Source: an uncultured Faecalibacterium sp. (GTDB taxonomy: Bacteria > Bacillota > Clostridia > Oscillospirales > Ruminococcaceae). From it: DNA of 14,761 nucleotides. Location: contig CAKTFD010000055.1 of assembly GCA_934553285.1 (NCBI GenBank), positions 1 to 14,761 on the forward strand, written 5' to 3'. Positions within the stretch are counted from its first letter, which is position 1. Each line of letters opens with the position of its first letter. Positions 7,376-13,730 of this stretch are shown in pieces. Under the pieces are notes generated by a model. It was not told the origin of the DNA, ran no database searches, and saw only the letters and a list, made by a program, of their open reading frames with translations. A program made the translations under genes and the position numbers.

Positions 7376-7404
7376 TTGTGAAAAATCACGATATGTGGTA
7401 TTCT
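7376..7404 (+). promoter_or_regulatory. Probable promoter of the lectin/H1-tail gene with overlapping palindrome
   Basis: TTGTGA (7376-7381) and TATTCT (7399-7404) are 17 bases apart, about 57 bases before the ATG. A short inverted repeat gtga-aaaa-tcac (7378-7389) overlaps the -35 element, which is where a repressor would bind. Match to consensus is moderate (4/6 for each hexamer). Confidence 0.5.
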
Positions 7405-7460
7405 TTACAAGAAGGAATTGGAAAAATCTGTGCGATTTTATGATTGGGAGGGATTTGTAC

Positions 7461-8264
7461 ATGAAATCCGTAGCACAAACTGTGATCGAAGCCGATCGCT
7501 TTTATACCATCGCTGCCCATACCGGCAATGTCATCCAGGCAGTGGAGGGCATCAAGGGCGGCGCCACCGTTCGGCTGGGCAAGTATGAGCACAAGCCCGA
7601 GCAGGAGTGGAGCTTTGTCCGCGAGGGCGATGGCGTGTACCGCATCCGGAACCGCGCTTCCGGCAAGCTGCTGGATCTGACCATGACCGGCACCGCCAAC
7701 GGCACCTGGCTGCACCTGTGGGAGGATGTGGGCGGCACATCCCAGATGTGGAAGATGGAGCATACGCCGGAAGGCACCGTGCGGCTGCGCTCTTCCTGGG
7801 CAGGCGGCAAGTGCGTGGATACCGTGGGCATTGGTGCCGAAGTGGGCGCTGTGCTGCAGATCTGGCAGGAAGTGCCCGGCGCTGCCGACCAGCTGTGGAT
7901 CATCACTGAGGTAAAGGATCGCGTAAAGCGCGCCGCCAAGGCCGAAGAACCTGCTGCGCCTGCAGCAGAAGCCAAGGCCGCTCCCGCTGCCGCACCGGCA
8001 CAGGAAGCTGCCCCGGCCAAAAAGCCTGCTGCCCGCAAGCCCCGCACCACCAAAAAGGCAGTGGAAAAGCCTGCAGAACCTGCTGTAAAGGACGCAAAGC
8101 CCGCAGAAAAGAAGGCCGCCAAGGCCGCGCCTGCCGCACCCGCCGCTGCAGTAAAGGCTGCACCTGCAGAAAAAGCAGAAGCTGCGGCACCTAAGGCAGC
8201 TCCCACTGCAAAGTCCAAGGCAAAGCGTGCACCCTGCAAAAAGACCGCAAAGAAAACGGTCTGA
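7461..8264 (+). CDS. Ricin-type beta-trefoil protein with histone H1-like C-terminal tail
   Basis: The product has 267 residues and no signal peptide or membrane segment. Residues about 10-150 form three matching units, each ending in a QxW motif: Q48-E-W50, Q95-M-W97 and Q144-L-W146. The repeating pattern (GATVRLGKYEHKPEQEW, GTWLHLWEDVGGTSQMW, GAVLQIWQEVPGAADQLW) is the signature of the ricin B/RICIN carbohydrate-binding fold. Residues about 155-267 are almost entirely Lys, Ala, Pro and Glu with PAKKPAARKPRTTKKA-like runs, resembling bacterial H1-like nucleoid proteins. The ATG at 7461 has gggaggg eight bases upstream; the upstream in-frame extension lies across the promoter and is rejected. 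Likely cytoplasmic; binding to nucleic acid or another polyanion is inferred. Ligand unknown. Confidence 0.88.
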   Translation: MKSVAQTVIEADRFYTIAAHTGNVIQAVEGIKGGATVRLGKYEHKPEQEWSFVREGDGVYRIRNRASGKLLDLTMTGTANGTWLHLWEDVGGTSQMWKMEHTPEGTVRLRSSWAGGKCVDTVGIGAEVGAVLQIWQEVPGAADQLWIITEVKDRVKRAAKAEEPAAPAAEAKAAPAAAPAQEAAPAKKPAARKPRTTKKAVEKPAEPAVKDAKPAEKKAAKAAPAAPAAAVKAAPAEKAEAAAPKAAPTAKSKAKRAPCKKTAKKTV

Positions 8265-8306
8265 GTGCTGCGCTATCCGTAGAGAGCGGAAGATAGTAGG
8301 ATAGAA

Positions 8307-8344
8307 CACAAGCCCGGAAGGTCCGCAGACTTTCCGGGCTTGTG
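8307..8344. terminator. Bidirectional hairpin terminator between convergent genes
   Basis: A 17-bp stem (8307-8323 with 8328-8344, one G-T wobble, loop cgca) lies between the stop at 8264 and the convergent gene's stop at 8368. T-tracts on either side are poor (ttataataatt on the plus strand), but the position and stability fit a shared terminator. Confidence 0.75.
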
Positions 8345-8367
8345 CTGTTATAATAATTCTGCGCTGT

Positions 8368-9258
8368 TTATGCAGCAGGGGAAGCGCTCTCGCTGCTCTG
8401 GGCGGCGGTCTGCACGAACTGCAGGACGCTCTCGATGGTCTTGCGCAGCTGCACCAGATTTTCCACATCGGCATCCTGCATCCGGGAGGTGGGGGCGGTA
8501 ACGACGGTCTGGGCCGCAGTCACGGTGCCGGTAAGCTCCACATGGATGTGGTGGGCGGGCACCTCCAGCAGGATGTGCACCTTGGGGGAGAGGGTCTTGA
8601 GCAGGCCCTGCTTTTCCAGCCCCAGCACCAGCTGCGGATCATCCGCATCGGTGCCAAGGTTCGGCAGCTGGAAGTAGAGGTAGCCGTCCTTGGCGTTGGC
8701 GGGCTGTACGGTCTGGATCTGTTTGAGGTCCAGCTGGAAGTCGTTTACCTCCTGCAGGCTGGTGGCTGCGGGATCCACCCCCAGCAGGGTGGCCAGCTGG
8801 GTCTGGGAGATGTAGCTGCCCAGCGACCAGCCCGGCAGCAGCAGGCTGGCCAGCGGGTATGTATCCACGACCGTGCTGCGCAGCTTGTTGTACAGCTGCC
8901 CGGCATCGTACAGGGTCTCTTCCTCACTGATGTACATGCGGGTCAGGGGGGCATCGTTTACGGTGCTGGTGCCCACCGGGTACAGCGCCAGCTGCAGGGC
9001 GCTGGGAGTGTACTGGCCGGTCAGGCTGCCGGTGGTGCCGCCAAACTGCGCCAGGATGTTATAAAGGGCAGGCGGCTCGGCCTCGGTGGAGGTGATGGAG
9101 TAGTCCAGCGCAAAGCTGGCACCGCTCTGGAATGCCTTGATCTTGCGGCTGACCAGGCTGTACAGCACCGCAGCGGCCACCGCACACACCAGCACCAGAC
9201 ACAGCAGGACGATCAGCGCTGCCCGCAGGCCGGTGCGTTTTTTGTGAGAAGATGCCAT
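8368..9258 (-). CDS. Single-pass membrane-anchored protein of unknown function
   Basis: The 296-residue product starts MASSHKKRTG, has one strong hydrophobic helix at about 11-36, then SRKIKAF and a roughly 255-residue domain predicted outside the membrane. The external part is rich in Thr, Leu and Gln with no cysteines and no motif I recognise; it ends in a low-complexity Ser/Ala tail. The ATG at 9258 has aaggagagg upstream; the 19-codon longer frame lacks a ribosome site and would bury the basic N-terminus. It has its own near-consensus promoter and converges on the lectin-like gene. The N-in, single-anchor topology is confident; function is unknown. Confidence 0.8.
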   Translation of the reverse strand: MASSHKKRTGLRAALIVLLCLVLVCAVAAAVLYSLVSRKIKAFQSGASFALDYSITSTEAEPPALYNILAQFGGTTGSLTGQYTPSALQLALYPVGTSTVNDAPLTRMYISEEETLYDAGQLYNKLRSTVVDTYPLASLLLPGWSLGSYISQTQLATLLGVDPAATSLQEVNDFQLDLKQIQTVQPANAKDGYLYFQLPNLGTDADDPQLVLGLEKQGLLKTLSPKVHILLEVPAHHIHVELTGTVTAAQTVVTAPTSRMQDADVENLVQLRKTIESVLQFVQTAAQSSESASPAA

Positions 9259-9293
9259 GGGAACCTCTCCTTCCGGTAAAACATATTTGTTCC

Positions 9294-9322
9294 AGCATAG
9301 CGGAACCGGCGGCAAATGTCAA
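9294..9322 (-). promoter_or_regulatory. Promoter of the single-pass membrane protein gene
   Basis: Minus-strand TTGACA (9322-9317) and TATGCT (9299-9294) with a 17-base spacer, about 36 bases before the start codon at 9258. Confidence 0.8.
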
Positions 9323-9360
9323 GCAGCGGACAAAAACGGGGAGCGCTGGAACGCCGGACA

Positions 9361-9394
9361 AAACAAAAAACCTGAAACATTTCTGTTCCAGGTT
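9361..9394 (-). terminator. Terminator of tRNA-Ser
   Basis: On the minus strand, aacctggaaca pairs with tgtttcaggtt over 11 positions (one G-U) around a gaaa loop (9394-9369), followed by ttttttgtttt. It begins three bases after the encoded CCA end of the tRNA. Confidence 0.93.
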
Positions 9395-9396
9395 TC

Positions 9397-9488
9397 TGGC
9401 GGAAAGATGGGGATTCGAACCCCAGAACGCTTTTGACACGTTACACGATTTCCAGTCGTGCGCCTTAGACCAACTCAGCCATCTTTCC
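9397..9488 (-). tRNA. tRNA-Ser (anticodon GGA)
   Basis: The minus strand reads as a 92-base class II tRNA with encoded CCA. The acceptor stem is ggaaaga/tctttcc with discriminator G. The anticodon stem-loop is cacga-ct-GGA-aa-tcgtg. There is a long variable arm (gtaacgtgtcaaaagcgttc region) and a T-arm loop ggttcgaatcc. The GGA anticodon reads UCC and UCU serine codons. The gene has its own promoter and terminator. Confidence 0.98.
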
Positions 9489-9533
9489 ACATCTTCTGTT
9501 CTGCCTTTGGGCGGGTGCCCTTGGCGCTCCACT

Positions 9534-9562
9534 ATAATACCTGAAAGCAGGCTTTTTGTCAA
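9534..9562 (-). promoter_or_regulatory. Promoter of tRNA-Ser
   Basis: Minus-strand TTGACA (9562-9557) and TATTAT (9539-9534), 17-base spacer. Directly upstream is a perfect A/T inverted repeat (9564-9582, gattttttt-g-aaaaaaatc) in the position of an UP element. The leader before the tRNA 5' end is about 40 bases, requiring RNase P processing. Confidence 0.88.
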
Positions 9563-9653
9563 GGATTTTTTTGAAAAAAATCAGACTTTTTTAAAAATGA
9601 CGAAAAAGCGGCGAAAACTGCTTTTCCATATGGATGAAAAGCCCGCAAAACTC

Positions 9654-9682
9654 TTGACGCAGACCCAAAACGGGGCTATAGT
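9654..9682 (+). promoter_or_regulatory. Promoter of the alpha-hydroxy-acid dehydrogenase-like gene
   Basis: TTGACG (9654-9659) and TATAGT (9677-9682) with a 17-base spacer, about 65 bases before the ATG at 9748. It is divergent from the tRNA-Ser promoter. Confidence 0.82.
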
Positions 9683-9747
9683 GAGGGCAGAACGCGCAGC
9701 GGTGGGTCGTTTGGTGCCGCGGCGGCGGAATAAAAGGAGGATGTTAT

Positions 9748-10767
9748 ATGACTTATCCTGAAGTGCTTGCCAATGCCCGTACATGCATTGGCCAATACTG
9801 CAAGGCCTGCCCGGTGTGCAACGGTGTGGCCTGCAAAAATCAGATCCCCGGCCCCGGTGCCAAGGGCGTGGGCGATACTGCCATCCGCAATTATAATAAG
9901 TGGGCGGATATCCGGGTGAACATGGACACCCTGTGCCCTGGCGGTGCTCCGGACACTACGCTGGAACTGTTTGGCAAAAATTTCCGTTATCCTTTCTTTG
10001 CAGGCCCTGTGGGCGCTGTGAACCTGCACTACTCGGATACTTACACCGATATGACCTATAACGATGTGCTGGTGCGCGCCTGTGCCGAAAACGGCATTGC
10101 TGCCTTTACCGGTGATGGCACCAATCCCACTGTGATGGAGATGGCCACCCGCGCCATCGGTGCTGCAGGCGGCTGTGGTGTGCCCACCATCAAGCCCTGG
10201 AACATCGACACCATCCGGGAAAAGATGGCACAGGCCAAGGCCAGCGGCTGCTTTGCCGTGGCCATGGATGTGGATGCAGCGGGTCTGCCCTTCCTGAAAA
10301 ACATGACCCCGCCCGCCGGCAGCAAGAGCGTGGCGGAGCTGGCCGAGATCGTGCAGCTGGCCGAGCGGCCCTTCATCGTTAAGGGTGTGATGACCGTCAA
10401 GGGCGCACTGAAAGCCAAAGAGGCAGGTGCCGCCGCTATCGTAGTATCTAACCACGGCGGTCGTGTGCTGGATCAGTGCCCGGCCACCGCCGAGGTGCTG
10501 CCGGAGATCGCTGCTGCACTCAAGGGCACCGGCGTGAAGGTGCTGGTGGACGGCGGCATCCGCACCGGCGTGGATGTGTTCAAGGCGCTGGCGCTGGGCG
10601 CGGACGGCGTGCTGATCTGCCGTCCGTTTGTGACCGCCGTGTACGGCGGCGGTGCAGAGGGCGTAAAGTGCTATATCGACAAGCTGGCCGGGGAGCTGGC
10701 CGACACCATGCAGATGTGCGGTGCCCACACCCTGGCTGAGATCACCCCGGATATGGTGCGGGTCTGA
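9748..10767 (+). CDS. FMN-dependent alpha-hydroxy-acid oxidase/dehydrogenase family protein with N-terminal Cys cluster
   Basis: The 339-residue product has the TIM-barrel FMN family signatures: YPFFAGPVGA (81-90), VKG with a likely flavin-contacting Lys212, SNHGGR (234-239) with the catalytic-type His236 and Arg239, and the FMN-phosphate loop DGGIRTG (268-274) followed by ALGADGVLICRP. Members oxidise 2-hydroxy acids such as lactate or glycolate; the substrate here is unknown. Two oddities: the N-terminus carries cysteines at 13, 18, 21, 24 and 29 (CX4CX2CX2CX4C), and the usual FQLY/WFQLY active-site segment is TIKPW (147-151). Cytoplasmic, no signal peptide. The ATG has aaaggagg upstream. 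The gene is monocistronic, with promoter and terminator at each end. Confidence 0.9.
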   Translation: MTYPEVLANARTCIGQYCKACPVCNGVACKNQIPGPGAKGVGDTAIRNYNKWADIRVNMDTLCPGGAPDTTLELFGKNFRYPFFAGPVGAVNLHYSDTYTDMTYNDVLVRACAENGIAAFTGDGTNPTVMEMATRAIGAAGGCGVPTIKPWNIDTIREKMAQAKASGCFAVAMDVDAAGLPFLKNMTPPAGSKSVAELAEIVQLAERPFIVKGVMTVKGALKAKEAGAAAIVVSNHGGRVLDQCPATAEVLPEIAAALKGTGVKVLVDGGIRTGVDVFKALALGADGVLICRPFVTAVYGGGAEGVKCYIDKLAGELADTMQMCGAHTLAEITPDMVRV

Positions 10768-10845
10768 TTTTTCTGCGTAGAGAACGATTTTAATGGCCTC
10801 CGCTTTGCTTTGGCCATATTCAGAGGAAATAATCTTATTTATAGA

Positions 10846-10887
10846 ACAATGCCGGGCAGACTGCGGTCTGCCCGGCATTGTATTTTT
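10846..10887 (+). terminator. Rho-independent terminator after the FMN enzyme gene
   Basis: A perfect 16-bp stem (10846-10861 with 10866-10881) with loop tgcg, followed by attttt. It lies about 80 bases after the stop codon at 10767. The hairpin could also limit transcription arriving from mrr on the other strand. Confidence 0.93.
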
Positions 10888-10942
10888 CACGAGAAGGGTC
10901 GTATTGGGAAACAGGCGTTGTAGGTGGATTACGCAGCTGCGA

Positions 10943-10966
10943 TTGTATTTTTTACATAGAATACAA
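10943..10966. repeat. Short AT-rich inverted repeat at the 3' end of mrr
   Basis: ttgtatt (10943-10949) and aatacaa (10960-10966) form a 7-bp inverted repeat with a 10-base loop, 9 bases past the mrr stop. It may be a weak terminator for mrr; no good T-tract follows on the minus strand. Confidence 0.35.
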
Positions 10967-10974
10967 AATGGAAA

Positions 10975-11877
10975 TCAGTTATCGGAAAAATAATCGCTGT
11001 CAACTCGTTTGACAAGATAGGCTTTTTGGGTAGAAACACCAACGCCGTATTCAATCATCAATTCGGTCAGGCGTTTGCCGTCCACTAGAATGATATGTTG
11101 TGCATTTGCAAACTCTTTTGCCTTGGGAGAAAATTTTGCGGTTGTAATAAAAAGACCTTTGTCTACTTTGGGCGGCCCCATCATTGCACCGGCAAACTTT
11201 TGTAATTCCGGCTTGCTGATTGTAACATCAGATTTCCAGCGCTTTGCCTGAATGTAAATTAAATTGAATCCAAGTTTATCTTCGTGGATAATGCCATCTA
11301 TGCCATCATCACCGCTGTATTTGGTTACAAATCCTTCGCCATAGTTCATGGCTTTCATAAGATCGACCACGAGCTGCTCAAAAAATGCGGGTGTCTGATT
11401 AAGGACCTCAGTTAACAGATCATCTGCCAGCTGCTCATTGATCAAAGAATAGACCCGCTCAAAGGTTTCCTGTGGCGTTTCGGGAGTTTCTTCTTGTGTT
11501 TCATCGGATGGAATAATGGAATTACTGAGGTTTTTATGTTGGTAAAATTCCAAAAAATCAGGACACTTTTGTGCCAGAACAGAATTTGTAATAGGTACGC
11601 CACTTTCCAAGAGAGCTTTTCCGGCAGGAGTGAGAATAACATAACCCCGCTGAGGCGAATCAATCATTTGAGCCTTCTTTAAATATGTTTTTGCCCAATT
11701 GGAACGACTGGTGAAAACACTTTGCGAGCCGCTTGGTAAGGTTTCAGCAAGTTCCTGTTCCGTCAAATGCAGTGCCTGTGCAATAAAATCTCGCACCTCT
11801 TTCATGGTGTGAGCGTTTCCGTCCTGCAATGCGGTCAAAAGCAAGGTGTAAAGTTCGTTATATTTTGGAAGTGACAT
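10975..11877 (-). CDS. mrr: Mrr-type restriction endonuclease (putative type IV)
   Basis: Mrr enzymes cut methylated foreign DNA. The 300-residue product has an N-terminal winged-helix-like region (about 1-95), a charged Glu/Pro/Thr linker (about 122-140) and a C-terminal Mrr catalytic domain. Visible catalytic elements are E167 (FFEQLV), D194 in SGDDGIDG and Q210-A-K212 in IYIQAKRWK, followed by the family signature GLFITTAKFSPKAKEFA (241-257). All PD-(D/E)xK residues are present, so it looks intact. The ATG at 11877 follows gtgagga at good spacing. It starts 29 bases after the rluA-type stop, possibly by read-through. Its AT-rich codons contrast with both neighbours, suggesting acquisition by transfer. 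No methylase or other restriction subunit is adjacent. Confidence 0.92.
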   Translation of the reverse strand: MSLPKYNELYTLLLTALQDGNAHTMKEVRDFIAQALHLTEQELAETLPSGSQSVFTSRSNWAKTYLKKAQMIDSPQRGYVILTPAGKALLESGVPITNSVLAQKCPDFLEFYQHKNLSNSIIPSDETQEETPETPQETFERVYSLINEQLADDLLTEVLNQTPAFFEQLVVDLMKAMNYGEGFVTKYSGDDGIDGIIHEDKLGFNLIYIQAKRWKSDVTISKPELQKFAGAMMGPPKVDKGLFITTAKFSPKAKEFANAQHIILVDGKRLTELMIEYGVGVSTQKAYLVKRVDSDYFSDN

Positions 11878-11906
11878 AAAATTCCTCACAATCGATGATA
11901 AAAACC

Positions 11907-12857
11907 TTACTTCAAGGTACCATCCAGCACCTGCTGATAATACCACGGCTTCGGGGCGTGGAAGGTCTTGCCGCTGAGGAAGGCAAAATCCGGCTGGGTG
12001 AAGCGGGGCATAGTCAGCTCCCAGGCACACAGGGCCTGATATTTCAGTTTCAGCTCCCGGTTGGCCGTGTTGTTGCCGTATTTGCTGTCGCCCAGGATGG
12101 GGCAGCCGATGCTGGCCATATGGGCGCGGATCTGATGGGTGCGGCCGGTGATGAGCCGCACCTTGAGCAGCGCCAGACGACCGGAAACCGCGATAGTTTC
12201 GTACTGGGTCTCCACTTCCTTGGCACCGGGCTGCTTATCCTCTACGATCTTCACGATGCCGCGGTCCGCATCCTTGAGCAGATAGCCGCCCAGGGTGGCG
12301 TCCGGCGGCACAGGACGGCCAAAGGTGACGCAGAGGTAGGTCTTTTGCACCTCACGGTTCTTGATGGCGGAAAGGAACAGCTCCTCGGCCTCCGGGGTCC
12401 TGGCGATGATCACAAGGCCGCTGGTGCCGGTGTCCAGCCGGTGGCACAAAGCGGGGGTGTACAGGTCGTTTTCCTTGTATGCGCCCTGCTGGTTCAGGTA
12501 CAGCAGCGTACGGTTCAGCAGGGTGTCGTCCTCCGGGCCGTCCACCGCAAGGCCGGCGGGCTTGTTCACGATCAAAATCTGCGGGCACTCGTACACCACC
12601 TGCGCCGGGGTGCGGGCGTTTTTCCAGGCCGGGCCATCCACCCGGCGGTCTGCATCCAGCACATCGTCCAGGATGAACAACTTGATCTCATCGCCTGCCA
12701 TCACGCGGGTGGCAAGGGGCTGCTTTTTGCCGTTCAGCTTGATCTTGTTCTCCCGCAGAGCCTTGTTCAGGCGGCCGGGGGTCAGGGCCGGATACTGCTG
12801 CATCAGATAATTGTCCAGCCGGGTGGGGGCAAGACACTTTACTTTTAAGATCTTCAC
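11907..12857 (-). CDS. RluA family pseudouridine synthase (RluC/RluD-like)
   Basis: This enzyme isomerises specific uridines in 23S rRNA to pseudouridine. The 316-residue product has an N-terminal S4 RNA-binding region (about 12-65: RLDNYL...NKIKLNGKKQ) and a catalytic domain. The latter has ILIVNKPAGLAV (94-105), the active-site motif HRLDTGTSGLVI with Asp142, RTHQIRAHMA (239-248) and GCPILGDSKYG (251-261). The S4 domain places it nearer RluC/RluD than RluA, but the exact target uridine cannot be told. The start is GTG at 12857 with gaggaa upstream. It has its own promoter and lies divergent from a lipoprotein gene; mrr follows on the same strand. Confidence 0.95.
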   Translation of the reverse strand: MKILKVKCLAPTRLDNYLMQQYPALTPGRLNKALRENKIKLNGKKQPLATRVMAGDEIKLFILDDVLDADRRVDGPAWKNARTPAQVVYECPQILIVNKPAGLAVDGPEDDTLLNRTLLYLNQQGAYKENDLYTPALCHRLDTGTSGLVIIARTPEAEELFLSAIKNREVQKTYLCVTFGRPVPPDATLGGYLLKDADRGIVKIVEDKQPGAKEVETQYETIAVSGRLALLKVRLITGRTHQIRAHMASIGCPILGDSKYGNNTANRELKLKYQALCAWELTMPRFTQPDFAFLSGKTFHAPKPWYYQQVLDGTLK

Positions 12858-12916
12858 AAAAAATTCCTCGCTATCTTAAAATCGGTTGCAATAGAATGCG
12901 TCTTTGGATCGTTTTT

Positions 12917-12945
12917 ATTGTAGCGGAAGAAATCGACCCCGTCAA
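12917..12945 (-). promoter_or_regulatory. Promoter of the RluA-family gene
   Basis: Minus-strand TTGACG (12945-12940) and TACAAT (12922-12917), 17-base spacer, 60 bases before the GTG start. The -10 neighbourhood (ttccgctacaataaa) matches the PsiE-like gene's promoter (ttctgctacaataaa) at 14 of 15 bases. Confidence 0.85.
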
Positions 12946-12961
12946 GAAAGAAGGCATTTTT

Positions 12962-13678
12962 ATGAACCTGAAATATAAGATCCTGGCTGTTCTGGCTGCA
13001 GGCATCGCATTGACAGCCTGCGGCAGTGCTGGCACACCCGCCAGCACACCCGCATCCAGTGCGGTACCCGCCTCGTCCCATGTGGCAGAAGAAGGCGTTA
13101 CGGAACCGATCAATCTGCTGACCTGGACGCTGGACGATCTGGACGACCCGGATACGGTAACGTTTATCCCGGCATCCATCACTTCCGGCGTACAGAACGG
13201 CAGCCTTACGGCAAAGGTATTCAGCTACGACCTTTATAAAAAAGAAGATATTGAAAACCTTGCCGTTGGGGATCAGATCACCCTCCACGAAGAGGGGGCT
13301 GCATGGAACCAGTTTGTGACCGTTGCAGTGGAGAGTATCGAGAAAAACGATCAGTACCATCTTGTCACCATCAATGGCGGCATGGAGGAGCAGTACGGTC
13401 TTGACCTGAAGCTGGAGGAGGATGGCACCTACCGGACGATGACCTTTGATGATTACCCCGTCTACTATGAGATGGGGGAAAAGACGATGCCGCTGGCGGA
13501 GAACGTAGTGCTGAAAGACAGCTCTGCCGACCCGCAGGCCGAAGCCGTGGAGATCACCGGTGCGGATGCCGTGGCGGCAGCGATCAATGCGGACCCCGAC
13601 AACTGGACCACATACAACACCACGCTGGTGGTGCAGGGCGGCAAGGTGCAGGAAGTGCGCCGCATCTGGGTGCCGTAA
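12962..13678 (+). CDS. Small secreted lipoprotein of unknown function
   Basis: The 238-residue product has a classical lipoprotein signal: MNLKYK, hydrophobic core, lipobox LTAC with Cys20. A Thr/Pro/Ala/Ser linker (about 22-40) precedes an acidic domain of about 195 residues rich in beta-type patches, with no cysteine and no motif I recognise. The phrase LYKKEDIENLAVGDQITL suggests an OB-like or regulator-type beta fold, but this is weak. The ATG at 12962 is selected because aagaagg lies upstream and the signal peptide starts there; the 22-codon longer frame overlaps the divergent promoter. It is anchored to the outer face of the membrane. The next gene (alaS) has its own promoter. Confidence 0.82.
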   Translation: MNLKYKILAVLAAGIALTACGSAGTPASTPASSAVPASSHVAEEGVTEPINLLTWTLDDLDDPDTVTFIPASITSGVQNGSLTAKVFSYDLYKKEDIENLAVGDQITLHEEGAAWNQFVTVAVESIEKNDQYHLVTINGGMEEQYGLDLKLEEDGTYRTMTFDDYPVYYEMGEKTMPLAENVVLKDSSADPQAEAVEITGADAVAAAINADPDNWTTYNTTLVVQGGKVQEVRRIWVP

Positions 13679-13694
13679 ATTTTGCCCAAACCCG

Positions 13695-13722
13695 TTGACA
13701 AATGCTTTGCACATGCTATAAT
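13695..13722 (+). promoter_or_regulatory. Promoter of the alaS T-box transcript
   Basis: Consensus TTGACA (13695-13700) and consensus TATAAT (13717-13722) with a 16-base spacer, just downstream of the lipoprotein stop. Transcription would begin near 13729. Confidence 0.92.
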
Positions 13723-13730
13723 TTAGACTG

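Noticed and set aside
8020..8260. Lys/Ala/Pro-rich 3' end of the lectin gene as a tandem DNA repeat
   Set aside because: The periodicity is at amino-acid composition level; I see no exact DNA repeat unit of constant length.
7386..8474. Minus-strand frames (362 and 245 codons) opposite the lectin/H1 gene
   Set aside because: Cys/Gly/Leu- or Ala-rich mirror of the Lys/Ala/Pro tail codons; no start signals; crosses the shared terminator.
10768..10845. Possible short peptide on the minus strand containing SEYGQSKAEAIKIV
   Set aside because: Looks protein-like, but the only start lies across the terminator hairpin and there is no ribosome site; too short to support.
9676..10890. 404-codon minus-strand frame over the FMN enzyme gene
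   Set aside because: His/Gly-rich translation with no family features; it runs through the terminator and promoter of the clearly recognised plus-strand gene.
11494..11682. Small open frames within mrr on either strand
   Set aside because: Frame shadows inside an intact gene; no start signals.
11895..12848. 317-codon plus-strand frame opposite the pseudouridine synthase
   Set aside because: Antisense artefact; the minus strand carries HRLDTGTSG and other catalytic motifs.
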